The notes: generated from the letters alone by a model not told the origin. Positions 10,828 to 25,131 are shown, numbered from the stretch's first letter. The stretch: DNA of 64,000 nucleotides from Lumbricus terrestris (GCA_949752735.1 OX457052.1:38860957-38924956), one strand, 5' to 3'. Translations and numbers: made by a program.

Positions 10828-13800
10828 TCACATCCGTCGACCGGAAGCTTCCACCCACTTGTAAACGAGGTTCAAGCAGGTGGGCTGACTGAGTGTGGTT
10901 GACAGGTTGAATGTCCAGTTCTTCCGTGCGCATTCCCTCATGAGCTCGTCTTGAAGAGCGGTCATGGAGGGGCATTCCAGGAGGAAGTGACGCACGGTTT
11001 CTTGGACGCCGCACGTATCGCAGTTTCCGGTGTCGTGTCGGCCCCATCTCTTCAACTGGTTGTTGAGGAGGCAGTGGCCTAGACGGAGTCTGGTGATGGT
11101 GACTTCCTTCTTCCGGTTTGGATCAGCGTACTTGCGGGCCAGACTGACGTTCGGCTCAACGTTTCTGTAGTCGGAGCCGGTGTCGGAGGTGGCCCATTCT
11201 TGCTGCCATTTCCGGAGAAAGTGGTCTCGATAGATGTGTCGAGCTTCTGGATACTCGAGCGTCGTCGGGATGTCCACGGTGGTGTTGTGGAGCGCCTGCT
11301 TGCACAGGGCGTCTGCGGTCTCGTTGCCGGCGATGCCATGATGACCAGGAATCCAAACGATCTTCGCTGGCGACTCTGCGTGTTGTCCGTAGTCATCGAT
11401 GGCATAGATGAGGTCGGCGAGATGGTGCTGTCTGGTCCCGGAACGCTGTCTCTCCAGACTCTGCAACACGCCCAGAGAATCTGAAAAAAGGACAACATTA
11501 GGTATATTAGTCTCAGTGGCCCATTTTATCGCCCTGCCTATGGCCTCCATTTCTGCTGCCAGGACTGACGAACCATCGCTCATCCTGTAGCTTCCATAGT
11601 GACCACAGGAGGGCACATAGAATGAGCAAGATACTCTGCCTCCGTTGTTGCGTGAGCCATCCGTGTAGACAGCCACATGATCCTCATAGGTGCGGATGTG
11701 ATCTTCGACTATAGACTTCCTTCTTAAAAGGTCGTCCAAGTCTCGGATCGCATCCATGAGGGTGGTGTCCACGACGGCATGGCGGAGATTCCAGGTCGGC
11801 TTGGCAGTGCAGGCGAGTGGCTGGATCGTAGGCTTTGCGATCTCGATGCCGATCTGTCTCGCCTTCACTCGAATCGGGTCCATGTCGTCCTTGGCCGTCT
11901 TCGTCTTCCGGCCGATAGTGATGGTCTGCGTCGGATGGTCTTCGATGGCGTCTGTCTTCATGATGAACTCCATCATCTGCTGCTTGCGTCGGAGATGGAG
12001 CGGCATTTCTCCGCAGTCGACCTGTAAAGCAGACAAACTTGTGCCTTTTAGCGCCCCAGAAGCAATCGTCAGCGCTTTACACTGGATTGTGTTAAGCGCT
12101 TGCTTCTGGGTCGTAGAGGCGCTCTCGTAGGCGATGGAACCGTAGTCGATGACGGAGCGGATCAGTGCCCGGTAGACCATCAGAAGGGTGTCCTTCGAGG
12201 CGCCCCAGTGAGACCCTGCGATGGCACGCATCAGGTTGAGACGCTTCTTGCATCGGTCTGTCACATACCGGATGTGTTCGGACCAGCTGAGATGCTGGTC
12301 AAATATTACACCGAGGAACTTGACCTTAGACTCGTTTTCCAAGCGAGAAGCGCCCAACCTGAGCGGCCGATGTGCAGCAGGGGTCCCACTGCGGCGGAAC
12401 TCGACTGCGACGGTCTTGGTTGTCGAAACTCGGAAACCCCATTGGTCGAAGAACGCCTTCAGTCGATCCAGGTACGACTGCAGATGGCGTTGGTTGACGT
12501 CCGGGTTCGGTCCAGCTCTCCAGATGGCGCTGTCGTCCGCGTAGAGGGAAAGCTTCACTCCGTTGTTCGGCTCCGGGATGTCGTTCAACATGATGATGAA
12601 GAGGACAGGGCTGATGACGCTTCCCTGCGGCGATCCGTTCTCCATGCGAAAGAGATCGGAAAGCGCGGCACCAACACGAACGCGGATTGTTCTGTCGGTG
12701 AGGAAGTCCCTGATCCAGTTGAACATCGGACCGGTGATGTTGTACTTCAGCAGCTTGTGAAGCAGTCCGTCGGTCCACATCAGGTCGAAGGCTTTCTCCA
12801 GGTCTACGAAGACTCCAGTGAGGCTGTACTTGGCGTGGATGGCTCTCTGGATGTCGTCCTGCAGGCGGATGATGTGGTCCTGGCAGCTCCTCAGCTTCCG
12901 GAATCCAGACTGGAACCTGTTGAAGAGGTGGTTGGACTCCATGTGCCACGTCAGCCGGTCGGTGACGAGTCGCTCCATCAGCTTGCATAAGACGGATGTC
13001 AGAGCAATCGGCCGATACGAACTCCCTTCGAATGCTGGCTTCTGCGGCTTCAGGATCGGGACGACGATGGAGTTCTTCCAGCAGGCCGGAAGTTGTCCTC
13101 GTTCCCACACCTTGTTGTAGAGCTCCAACAGGGCGAGTAGACTCGGCTGCGGTAGTTGAGCCAGGATCTCGTACGTGATGGTGTCTTCGCCCGGGCTTGA
13201 CTCCTTCTTGCAGCGGAGAAGAGCGATTCTCAGAGCCTGGATGGTGAAGGGCTCGTTGAAGGGCTTCTCGTCAGTCAGAAGGTGCCCTCCATGGAGTTCT
13301 TCCGCATGCTCCAATTCGAAAGCTTCCTTACATGCTTGGAACTCCACAGAGTGGCTGCCAGTGCAGCTGACTTCAGAGAAGCATCTTCCGAAGAAATTCG
13401 CCTTCTCCGCGTTCGTCGTGAAGTTTCGTCCATCCTTCTTGAGCGTTGGAATGGCTGGTCTTGCTCTTGTCCCGGACATCTTCTTCAGCGTACCCCAGAC
13501 CTTTCCGAGTTTCGTCCTGTCGTTGAGTGTGGTGCAGTAATCCCTCCAGGAGGACTTCTGCGCGTTCTTGATCACTCTTTGGGTGACGGCCTTGATGCGG
13601 CGGTATTCAGCCACATCCTCCGGAGCGCGCGTCCGCTGCATCCTCCGGAGGGCCTCCGTCCGCTCCCTGACGTGGCGAGTGCACTCGTCCGTCCAGTACG
13701 GCACATCCCTGGTCTTCCCCTTGGGAGGGGTCGTCCTGGGGATATGCCGCAAGGCGATCTCCATCAGCGTGTCGAGGATGCTGGTGTGACTCTCCTCGAC

Positions 13801-14583
13801 GTCGTCGGTGATGAGGTCGATGGTGAGCGCCTGTCTGCAGTCGTCCTTAAACGTCGTCCAGTCGGCCTTCCGGTGGAGCCACCTCGGGACGAACGATTCC
13901 TCGACCGGGACTGTCTCACCGATGCTGATGAGGATGGGCGAGTGGTCGCTGCCCATGGAGTCGTCGAGGACGGTCCAAGTGCACTTCCTCGCCAGGGATG
14001 GGGAGGCCATCGCAAGATCCAATTGACTGGTTGCTCCGGTGGCATGGCTGGTGTAGGTCGGGGTGCCAGTATTCAGTAGGACATAGGCGCTGGCCTCTAT
14101 GTCGTCTTCTAACTGGCGCCCACGTGCATCAGTCGAGGCGGACCCAAAGAGTGAGCAATGGGCGTTGAAGTCTCCCAGAACGATCGCTGACTTGTCCTGA
14201 AAGAATCGAGTGTAGGTCGTTGGTGGTAGTTGGTTGACTTCTTCCGTTGTTGATGGTCGGTGGTAGATGTTGACGATCTTCATCTTCTCCGGCAGTCCGT
14301 CGATCGAGATGGTGATTGACTCCGGGACGTCGGTCGTGTTGATCACGGAGTAGGCGATCCCCGCCCTCACGAAGGTCGCCACTCCTCCTCCCTGCTCGCC
14401 AGTGGTGCGATCATGCCGCACACAGGAATACCCGGGTAACTCAAAGCTGCTACTCGGCCTGAACCAGGTTTCCTGTATGCAGATGATCGCCGGCGGTTTC
14501 CGCATCTTCGAGATGCGGTGCCTCAGCTCTCCGACGCGGGGTCGAAGGCTACAGGCGTTCCACTGTAGAAGATGAAGATCCAT
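10828..14583 (-). CDS. LINE ORF2: endonuclease, reverse transcriptase, RNase H
   Basis: This polyprotein makes the nick and the cDNA of the element. The open frame begins at 14649 (1273 residues); I place the start at the internal ATG at 14583, just before LHLLQWNACSLR, where AP-endonuclease-like domains begin. In the 1273-residue numbering: endonuclease about 25-245 with CIQETWF, VLGDFNAH and SMGSDHSPI; reverse transcriptase about 495-760 with VFVDLEKAFD, GSPQGSVISP and the catalytic YADD at 703-706; RNase H 992-1121 with YTDGS, FSDSLGVLQSL and GIAGNETAD; a C-terminal zinc motif CDTC-x7-H-x4-C from about 1210. All catalytic motifs look intact. The RNase H domain separates it from Jockey and CR1 types. 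Confidence 0.9.
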   Translation of the reverse strand: MDLHLLQWNACSLRPRVGELRHRISKMRKPPAIICIQETWFRPSSSFELPGYSCVRHDRTTGEQGGGVATFVRAGIAYSVINTTDVPESITISIDGLPEKMKIVNIYHRPSTTEEVNQLPPTTYTRFFQDKSAIVLGDFNAHCSLFGSASTDARGRQLEDDIEASAYVLLNTGTPTYTSHATGATSQLDLAMASPSLARKCTWTVLDDSMGSDHSPILISIGETVPVEESFVPRWLHRKADWTTFKDDCRQALTIDLITDDVEESHTSILDTLMEIALRHIPRTTPPKGKTRDVPYWTDECTRHVRERTEALRRMQRTRAPEDVAEYRRIKAVTQRVIKNAQKSSWRDYCTTLNDRTKLGKVWGTLKKMSGTRARPAIPTLKKDGRNFTTNAEKANFFGRCFSEVSCTGSHSVEFQACKEAFELEHAEELHGGHLLTDEKPFNEPFTIQALRIALLRCKKESSPGEDTITYEILAQLPQPSLLALLELYNKVWERGQLPACWKNSIVVPILKPQKPAFEGSSYRPIALTSVLCKLMERLVTDRLTWHMESNHLFNRFQSGFRKLRSCQDHIIRLQDDIQRAIHAKYSLTGVFVDLEKAFDLMWTDGLLHKLLKYNITGPMFNWIRDFLTDRTIRVRVGAALSDLFRMENGSPQGSVISPVLFIIMLNDIPEPNNGVKLSLYADDSAIWRAGPNPDVNQRHLQSYLDRLKAFFDQWGFRVSTTKTVAVEFRRSGTPAAHRPLRLGASRLENESKVKFLGVIFDQHLSWSEHIRYVTDRCKKRLNLMRAIAGSHWGASKDTLLMVYRALIRSVIDYGSIAYESASTTQKQALNTIQCKALTIASGALKGTSLSALQVDCGEMPLHLRRKQQMMEFIMKTDAIEDHPTQTITIGRKTKTAKDDMDPIRVKARQIGIEIAKPTIQPLACTAKPTWNLRHAVVDTTLMDAIRDLDDLLRRKSIVEDHIRTYEDHVAVYTDGSRNNGGRVSCSFYVPSCGHYGSYRMSDGSSVLAAEMEAIGRAIKWATETNIPNVVLFSDSLGVLQSLERQRSGTRQHHLADLIYAIDDYGQHAESPAKIVWIPGHHGIAGNETADALCKQALHNTTVDIPTTLEYPEARHIYRDHFLRKWQQEWATSDTGSDYRNVEPNVSLARKYADPNRKKEVTITRLRLGHCLLNNQLKRWGRHDTGNCDTCGVQETVRHFLLECPSMTALQDELMRECARKNWTFNLSTTLSQPTCLNLVYKWVEASGRRM

Positions 14584-16366
14584 GATGGTGGATGGTAGTT
14601 GAAGTGGCTGACGTGGTGCTGCTCTCTGCACCAGAAGCTTCCTTGACAACCGCGAGGGCGGCTGTGACGGCCATCGAGGCCGAGTCTCGGGGGATTCTGA
14701 AGGCGGCGGCGATCGTACTCACAAGGAGCTCGATCAACAGACCGGGCGAGAACTTGGCAGCGCCGCCGTCCTCCGTCGTCCCCACGAGCAGGGTGAAGGC
14801 ATGCCTGAGAGCCTCCAGAGCGTCCCCCTGTGCCCTGCCGCCGGCGGTCGGTGCAACCACCTCCTGCTGTCCATTGGGCACAGCAGGGGCGGGAGCGGAC
14901 GGTGGTCTCACCTGCGACCTTTGACGGCGAGAGTCACGAGGTAGGCGTGGCTCTTTCGGCTCAGCCTGGGCGGTTGCCGGGTTGCCCGGTGCAGTAGCAG
15001 CGGCCATCGTCGCCGGCGTCGTCGTCGTTGATGGAGCGGCTGCTGTTGACGGAGCGGTTGGTGCTGCTGCAGTCGTCGTCTTCTGCCTCTCCTGGTTCTT
15101 GGCGATCCGGAGCGCGTCGCTGTAGGATTTGCCCTCCTTGACGCAGATGGATGATGCGGTCTTGGCCAGCTTGAACTGTGGGCAGGCGGCCGAGAAAGCC
15201 GGGTGCGGTCCTCCGCAGGCGGCGCACTTCGGCTGCTGCTTCTTTGTGCACTCAATGTGCTTGTGCGGCCCCGCACAGATGCTGCACCGTTGCGTCTGCC
15301 TGCAAAACTTAGCCACGTGGCCAAGGGAAAAACAGACAAAACAACGTGTAGGGGGCGGCACGTACACATGCAGCTTAAAAGTCATGAACCCGATATGTAC
15401 CTTTGCAGGGACAATCGTGCCTGGAGTGAAGTCCAGTAGGACTGCCATTGTAGGCACCTTCACTTTGTCCTGGATCTTAAAGATCCTCTTTGCCTTGATC
15501 AGAGGCAGGCACGTGTTGTTCCTGGCAGCCTCAAATATTTCAGAGTCAGAGAGATCGAAGGGGACCCCCTTCATCACTCTCTGAATATACTTGCCCCTTT
15601 GGCGCACGATCTCGCGTGGCTCCGACACCTTGATCTTGTAAGTACAGATCGCGGTACAGGCGAGCAGACGCGCCTTGTTGGTGTCCTTTTCAGGGCCTCC
15701 AAGGTGCACACGCACGCTCGTGGCCGCAGGGGTTGGTAGGTCAGCTGACAGCGGGCCGAATTGTTTGTTCAGCTCCGTCCGTACAGCTACCGCGTTTACC
15801 TTACAAAGCGGTAGGCCGATGAATTCTATAAATAGTCGATCTTCAACAGATCGGGAGACCGGCGCTCGTGTGCCCGGCGCCTCCGTCATGTCTGTTGACA
15901 CAGGTGAGTCATTTGCCGGCGCCTCAGGTGCATTGGGCGCGCACCGTTGGGCCTTTGGACCTTGGCCTAGTACCTTGGTCTTACGTGACCCCGATCCCTT
16001 GGCCGATTTCCTCGGCGTCGTTGGCAAGCGTCGGTCGCCAGTTTTCCTCAATGAATTAAGGCTCACAGCGACCTTCGCCTTCGCCTTTTTTGGTTTGAGA
16101 TGGCTAACGGTCTCATATTCGCCGTCACCATCGTCTGCCGCATCTGCCGATGGCAATTGGGCGGCATCTGCCGCTTCAAGATCAGCGGCATCTGCCGCCA
16201 CAATACCAAGAGCATTAGCCCAATACTTAGCGCCCTCGGGCGGCGAGTCACCGGCCGGCTTCATCCGTTTTTTAGGCGGAGTCTTCAGCCCGGGATCGGC
16301 TTTACCCCCGGGGGGCTGCAATGGATGTGCAGTCCCGGAGGTAGAAGGGCCTTCGCTGGCACTCAT
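14549..16366 (-). CDS. LINE ORF1, gag-like protein with zinc knuckles
   Basis: This ORF encodes a 605-residue nucleic-acid-binding protein of the non-LTR element. The N-terminal third is rich in Pro, Ala and Lys (low complexity). A central region resembles the RNA-binding part of LINE ORF1 proteins. Three cysteine/histidine knuckles start near residue 340: CFVCFSLGHVAKFC, CSICAGPHKHIEC and CAACGGPHPAFSAAC. The C-terminus is Ala/Thr/Pro-rich. Its end overlaps the start of ORF2 in a different frame, so ORF2 is probably translated by reinitiation or frameshifting. The protein is expected to coat element RNA and chaperone target-primed reverse transcription. Confidence 0.85.
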   Translation of the reverse strand: MSASEGPSTSGTAHPLQPPGGKADPGLKTPPKKRMKPAGDSPPEGAKYWANALGIVAADAADLEAADAAQLPSADAADDGDGEYETVSHLKPKKAKAKVAVSLNSLRKTGDRRLPTTPRKSAKGSGSRKTKVLGQGPKAQRCAPNAPEAPANDSPVSTDMTEAPGTRAPVSRSVEDRLFIEFIGLPLCKVNAVAVRTELNKQFGPLSADLPTPAATSVRVHLGGPEKDTNKARLLACTAICTYKIKVSEPREIVRQRGKYIQRVMKGVPFDLSDSEIFEAARNNTCLPLIKAKRIFKIQDKVKVPTMAVLLDFTPGTIVPAKVHIGFMTFKLHVYVPPPTRCFVCFSLGHVAKFCRQTQRCSICAGPHKHIECTKKQQPKCAACGGPHPAFSAACPQFKLAKTASSICVKEGKSYSDALRIAKNQERQKTTTAAAPTAPSTAAAPSTTTTPATMAAATAPGNPATAQAEPKEPRLPRDSRRQRSQVRPPSAPAPAVPNGQQEVVAPTAGGRAQGDALEALRHAFTLLVGTTEDGGAAKFSPGLLIELLVSTIAAAFRIPRDSASMAVTAALAVVKEASGAESSTTSATSTTIHHHGSSSSTVERL

Positions 16367-16747
16367 GGCCAGCGGAGGCGGTCGAACGATTTATAGAAAT
16401 ACAGTCGAAGTTATGCAGTGAAACAAAATAAAATGAAATGGAAATATATACAGTCTAGGGTAGGCTACAAACGAAGAATTAAACAATGAACTTGAACGAT
16501 AAGAAAGAAAGCTACATAAGGTATTTAAATAAGAATTTAAACTACAGACAGAGAGAGAAAATTATATATATATATGTGTCTCTATATAGCTCACCGCGTG
16601 GGCGGTTTCTTTGTCTCCGAGTCACGCGCTTTTCCACCCGTCATGCGCTGTTGATTTCCGCTCGGGTGCGACTGTTCTCCTCGGCCGCTCAAGTGCGAAT
16701 CGACCTCTGCTGCCGTCCCCTTCAGATCGTTGTCCTCCGATTGGAGG

Positions 16748-17036
16748 TATTATTATTAATCGTCTTGCATTTGGGAAACCAAAAACGTTTTGAGAGAAAG
16801 TGACCAGGGTTGTTTTTAAGGAATTTTTAGAACTGCACAAACCCCTTCTTTTCTTTCCAATCCTCCATGGTAAATTACCTCCAGATCGTTGTCCTCCGAT
16901 TGGAGGTAATTTACCATGGAGGATTGGAAAGAAAAGAAGGGGTTTGTGCAGTTCTAAAAATTCCTTAAAAACAACCCTGGTCACTTTCTCTCAAAACGTT
17001 TTTGGTTTCCCAAATGCAAGACGATTAATAATAATA
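16748..17036. repeat. Perfect palindrome at the 5' end of the LINE insertion
   Basis: The arms are 16748-16883 and 16901-17036 (136 bp each), which I read as exact reverse complements around a 17-bp spacer (16884-16900, GATCGTTGTCCTCCGAT). The spacer sequence occurs again just outside the left arm at 16728-16744. The outer 50 bp of the right arm are ordinary unit sequence (TTTTTGGTTTCCCAAATGC, also at 47508), so the left arm is an inverted copy of target DNA. Confidence 0.9.
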
Positions 17037-17264
17037 TAATAATATCTTTTCTTTAATTAAACGCCTGCAAGACGCACTGCACTTTACATTTACAAGTTAT
17101 GCATTAATCTTGATTGAACTTAACTACCAACTAAACAAACAGCTTTGTAATTACCCGCGCCAATGGCAGCCTACAAAGCAAATCAGCCCAACGAGGGCTC
17201 GAACTCACTACCTCTCGCACTCTTGGCCAGCGTGTTAACCACTACTCTACCGGGCCCCCCCCCC
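17037..17264 (-). mobile_element. tRNA-derived SINE, copy 1
   Basis: On the - strand the element begins with a G run, then GGTAGAGTAGTGGTTAAC (A-box-like) and GAGTTCGAGCC (a good B box, GTTCGANCC). A non-tRNA body of about 110 bp and an ATT-type tail follow. A second copy lies at 53611-53850. It is inserted in the sequence preceding the U1 signal-peptide exon. Confidence 0.8.
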
Positions 17265-17740
17265 AAATTAGATTAGCCTAATTTAAGAAGAAGAAGCGAG
17301 AGAAAAATAATCGAAACGAATTAAAAACGAAATGAAAAATCAGAGTAAAGAAGATTTTTAAAAATACGAAAGGAAGCAAGAGATTGGAAGGAGAATAAAA
17401 GAAATATTTTAAAAATGCAGAAGAGCGAATTCCTACATTGGCTCCGACAGGCAACCATGAATGAGTCAGAGATGTGAGCGAAATTTTCACAACTTCACTT
17501 TCTTATTCTAAGCATAAATTATACGAGAAGAAGATGGTCGTCTAGTCCAAGACCTTACAACCCGATCCACACAGCAACAATAATAAAGTCAATACACTGA
17601 TTTTATGGCTGACTTGACCAGCAAATCACTTGTAAAGATGGCCTACATGTTCCTGCTCCTGTTCAGACTAGTTTACAGTGCTTTCTCTGTGCTTCAGGTT
17701 CGTTCTGTCTTGAGTCTCCTACGACTACAGTTGAGCTACG

Positions 17741-21410
<3,670 letters not shown>

Positions 21411-22032
21411 GATGCTGAGGGTCGCGTCCATGTGATTCTATTTCAGTCTCTAAGCTTTCTCCGTTTTATACTACAACAGTACTGTTACTGCTGTTAATTG
21501 GTACTACTATTACAGTAAATAACTGATGTTGCCACAACCAGTTGGACAGTCTCTGTAATCGTTTCTGACTAGTTTTTCTGGCTTATAAAGACAATCGCTT
21601 TTCAATTATTTCTGTCAATTTTAGACAATAATTCGCTTTTCATTCATTTCTATGACTTTTAGGCAAGTCGCTGTTGATTAGTTTCTGTAGCACATTAGCA
21701 GATTTTTGTTAGATGGAAATTATGGCTTAATCTAAACATGTCGTTGTAATTGTGATAGTAATGGAAATCGTAAGTGTAGGCTACATTTATGAGAAGTCAC
21801 TTCAAGAAAACTCCTCACCGTCGAAAGCTTCCGATGCTATCCTAAACCCCGAAGCGACAATCTAAGACCATGATTGGTGCAATTGCAATGGTTAATGTGA
21901 ATGTGAACTCAATACGAACTGAAAGATCCAGTGACATTTAATTAGATTTGTTTTTCTTCTGCGTCTCAACATGCTTAATCTGTTAGAATTCCATCGATGT
22001 AGTTTCCATGTCAACTTAGAGCTTTTAATAAA
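21411..22032 (+). promoter_or_regulatory. U1 3' UTR with AATAAA signal
   Basis: AATAAA at 22027-22032 in the same context as U0. About 620 bp separate stop and signal. The clustered ACCAGTTG repeats of U0 and U3 are mostly missing here. Confidence 0.58.
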
Positions 22033-22185
22033 TTACTTCTAAATCTCAATTCGTTTTTGTTTCGTTTGATTATAATCTAATAATATAGGTAATAATTTCA
22101 TGAAAACTTTTATTTAATAACACCGTAATGATTCTCTGCGTTGTTGATTAAATTAACGTGTAATCAGCAGCTTAGGTCAACCCCG

Positions 22186-22188
<3 letters not shown>

Positions 22189-22222
<34 letters not shown>
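22189..22222 (+). repeat. (CA)n microsatellite after U1
   Basis: CA tract in the same position as after U0. Confidence 0.93.
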
Positions 22223-22224
<2 letters not shown>

Positions 22225-22479
22225 TTGCAGTCATTACCCCACCATGCAAGCCTGAGTTAGCTTGCGTGAGTTTTATTAGTTTGTCTCCTACTCGACTAGG
22301 CCTACATTCGTTTGTTAATTCGAACTAGCAATCATGCAATAGGATTATAATTATAGTAACAGAAAACAGCATGTTTAATAGGAGCAGAATTTAACAAATG
22401 ACGACATAATAATTATTGTAAGGTGTCTCAGTCCTATTGCTGGATTTTACTGCCTCCTACAGAGATCTGTATGCGCCCT

Positions 22480-22935
22480 ACTCAATAATGTTACCTCTAG
22501 ATTGATAAAATCTTACTCAATATCCACGCATCTCTACTTTTATGGCAGAACAACATCACCGGCGAACCTCTCCTTGTCAGTATCCAAGTCACAGTTCTAA
22601 TTTTCGATCTTAAGTCTTATTTGGGTTTCGCTATGAAGTCTCTTTGAGATCTCACAAACTTACTTTCAAAATTAATCTTCTGTCACTTTGCTGCGTCATC
22701 TTAGATCCTCTTTGTTCCGCGCGTCATGGCTCAATCCAGTTTCGAGATTCCTTGCTCACAAAGACCCTCCCTATGGAATGGACTTCCTCCATCAGTTCGT
22801 TCCGCCTTTCTGTCTGGTAGTCTTTCGTCAGTTTTCCTTCGTCTGAAATGCAACCTTTTCTCTGGGAATCGATCACAATGGGAGCGCTATGGGAAAGGTT
22901 TTTTTTCGGATAGAAACTTTCATGAATGGTCATAA
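22480..22935 (+). pseudogene. LINE reverse transcriptase 3'-end relic, U1
   Basis: Paralog of 4020-4440: [18 protein letters not shown] is kept in an open 69-residue frame. No upstream coding capacity. Confidence 0.75.
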
Positions 22936-23334
22936 TTATGGGTCTACAATACTGCGATGCAATTTACATTTGACAAGCGTGAATGACATTGTAAACAACT
23001 AACTGTTACACTGAAGATTGGCACAACTCAAATATAAGCTCAATATTCCTCACCAATGAACTCAACAAATATCCAAAACTCAAAAGCTGTAAACCATGTT
23101 ATTGCATAGTAACATAGTAGCCTATATATAGGCCTACCAAAAGTAAACTATGCACAGAGACTATTATAGTAGCAACTTCACAGTACACGTACACGAATGC
23201 AAAATTATTTGATGCAATATTTTGACTAGTTACTTCAATCCCGATGAACAGTGCAAGCGAATAATCTGGGAAAAAGTTACCAGAGGTGATCCTCGCAGAC
23301 ACGTAGAGCCTATGCCTCAAACAACGGATTGGAC

Positions 23335-24497
23335 GCATTTAATGAATGTACACATGGTAATTGATCCATTGGAGTCCCGCAACCAATCCGATGTCGCTAT
23401 ATCAATAATGACATTTACTGCGTTATGAATATTCAACATTTATTGCCTATTGAATATTTATTAGGTCAGTTGGGTTGCGTTCTAAGGTTGCGTCTTCTAT
23501 TTCAGACATAAATATAACTTTCAGCCAGCTTTAATTGAAGATATAAAATACCTTAATCCAGCTTTAATTGCTCAAGCGTTTTATCATTAATCCGGCTTCC
23601 ATTTCTCAAACGTTATTTTCCTCAATCCAGCTTCTATTTCACCTATAAGGAACCGTCTTCATCCAGCTTTCATTGCTCAAGCGTTTTATCATTAATCCGG
23701 CTTCCATTTCTCAAACGTTATTTTCCTCAATCCAGCTTCTATTTCACCTATAAGGAACCGTCTTCATCCAGCTTCCATTTCTCAAGCGTTTTTCATTAAT
23801 CCAGCTTCACTTTGCATATAAAAGTACCTTAATCCAGCTTCCGTTTCAGATCGAGTAGTTTTGTTTTGAGGATGGATGATCAAGGTGATAGTTAGTTGCA
23901 GCTGTTTCTATTCACAGAATCTGCAGATATGTAATATTATATGATCATATTTTGCAGTTTAGCGTCACTGTGTGATAACGGTGCTCAATAGCGACGCCCT
24001 CCTTCCTTATTCAGACATGGGACTGGTATTTGCTGAGTGCAGCCAGTGACTGAGTTAGACAGATGTATTTGAAAAACATTTTAAAAATTTAAAATTTTGT
24101 CGTTAGACACCCTATTTTCTTGTATACAGTTCCTTAATAAACAATCCTATTTCCAACACGGATTTTCCGTCCTAAAAATAGAAATCAAGTTTCTACTGAC
24201 TTAACAGCGCTTCGTTCATAAGAATCACGTTTTGTTCCAAATTTACTTGCACACGCTCAATGTCACGAGATCACAATATCACTTACATGCATGAATTACG
24301 ATAACTCTTTGCATACCGAGTTATATTCTTCTTGAAGCGAATTATTCCTAAAAAATATGAAGTTCCGAAGCTCATTCGTATTTCTTACTTATGGCTAGAG
24401 GCCTAACATGAATATTCATTAGGCAAATTCAAGCTCATTGTCTGATTGGTTGCGGGACTCCAATGGATCAATTACCATGTGTACATTCATTAAATGC
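23335..24497. mobile_element. DNA transposon with 9-bp target duplication (Mutator-like?)
   Basis: The ends GCATTTAATGAATGTACACA and its inverse are continued in a terminal repeat of about 50 bp (TTGATCCATTGGAGTCCCGC). Flanks are GGATTGGAC (23326-23334) and GGACTGGAC (24498-24506), one mismatch. U0 has the uninterrupted site (ACGGACTGGGCACATCC near 4882). A 9-bp duplication suggests Mutator-like elements. It has no open frame and contains an internal tandem repeat. Confidence 0.85.
23535..23850. repeat. Internal tandem repeats of the 9-bp-TSD element
   Basis: Copies of a unit carrying TTAATCCAGCTTC and TTTCTCAAACGTTATTTTCC. One block of about 87 bp (from CAGCTTTCATTGCTCAAGCG) is nearly exactly repeated at 23570 and 23657; shorter versions follow. 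Confidence 0.85.
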
Positions 24498-25035
24498 GGA
24501 CTGGACACATCCGGTATATATATTCACGATGTTCTGACTGTTCTCATTGAATAGCGGTGAAGAAGACCAGCAACAACGGGTGATGAGCGATGGACTGAAG
24601 CATTGACTCCAACGACGGAGCTCCTCTGTTCTCATGTACTAATGATATTTTTCGGAGGAAATAATTATTAACATAACTTAACACAACATAATACAACATA
24701 ACATAACATAAAGTTAATTAGACTACTTAAATTCATTCTGTGACGAAAAACGCTCTAGATATAGCCTAATAGGCCTAATTAACTGGTGTTTACGGTAAAA
24801 TGGCATAATGAATCGAAATGCTAAACCCGGACGAAAAAAGAACAGTCACCAGAGGGGCTCCTCGCAGACACGTACAGTCCTTCAACTCATCAGGTAGTCA
24901 TAATGTTTTCATCCTCGTTGCATAGAAGAATATATTGGCCATGAACGTGCGACCGTGGTATTGACCCCAAACGGTGTTGCCCTGTATTATTCTCATTAGC
25001 TAAAATCTATTCTTCGTAAGCATTCATTCATTCAT

Positions 25036-25131
25036 TCGTTCGAGTATTTATATAGCGCCTCTTCAAGGAAGCTACTCAGAGGCGATCCCGACTCCAGTAC
25101 GGACAAACAGAACAGTTGTTAAGTGCTTATA
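25036..25131 (-). mobile_element. 3' UTR of the LINE fragment split by a Tc1-like element
   Basis: ATTC repeats, then AGTATTTATATAGCGCCTCT. On the - strand this is the 3' end of the element whose coding part is at 26550-27063. Confidence 0.65.

Larger units (their letters stand above)
10632..16747 (-). mobile_element. Full-length I-group non-LTR retrotransposon (LINE), antisense to the gene array
   Basis: Reading the - strand, a 5' UTR of about 380 bp is followed by ORF1 (16366-14549), an overlapping ORF2 (to 10828), a 3' UTR of about 190 bp and a (TA)n tail at 10571-10631. ORF2 has endonuclease, reverse transcriptase and RNase H in the order seen in I-superfamily elements (I, Ingi, Nimb and relatives). 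Both ORFs are free of stops and frameshifts, which suggests a recent insertion. Comparison with U3 shows that it lies inside the U1 intron between the noncoding exon and the signal-peptide exon. The 5' boundary is set at the palindrome starting at 16748 and is approximate. No clean target duplication was found. Confidence 0.85.

Noticed and set aside
12100..12990. 296-residue + strand open frame and others over the LINE
   Set aside because: Antisense shadows of the intact ORF2, which has recognisable catalytic motifs on the - strand.
17037..17264. tRNA gene on the - strand
   Set aside because: A and B boxes are present, but there is no complete cloverleaf, and the body and AT-rich tail repeat at 53611. 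It is a SINE.
23535..23850. CRISPR-like spaced repeats
   Set aside because: Animal DNA; the 'spacers' are repeats too, and the block lies inside a transposon with its own inverted ends. The same holds for the ACCAGTTG cluster.
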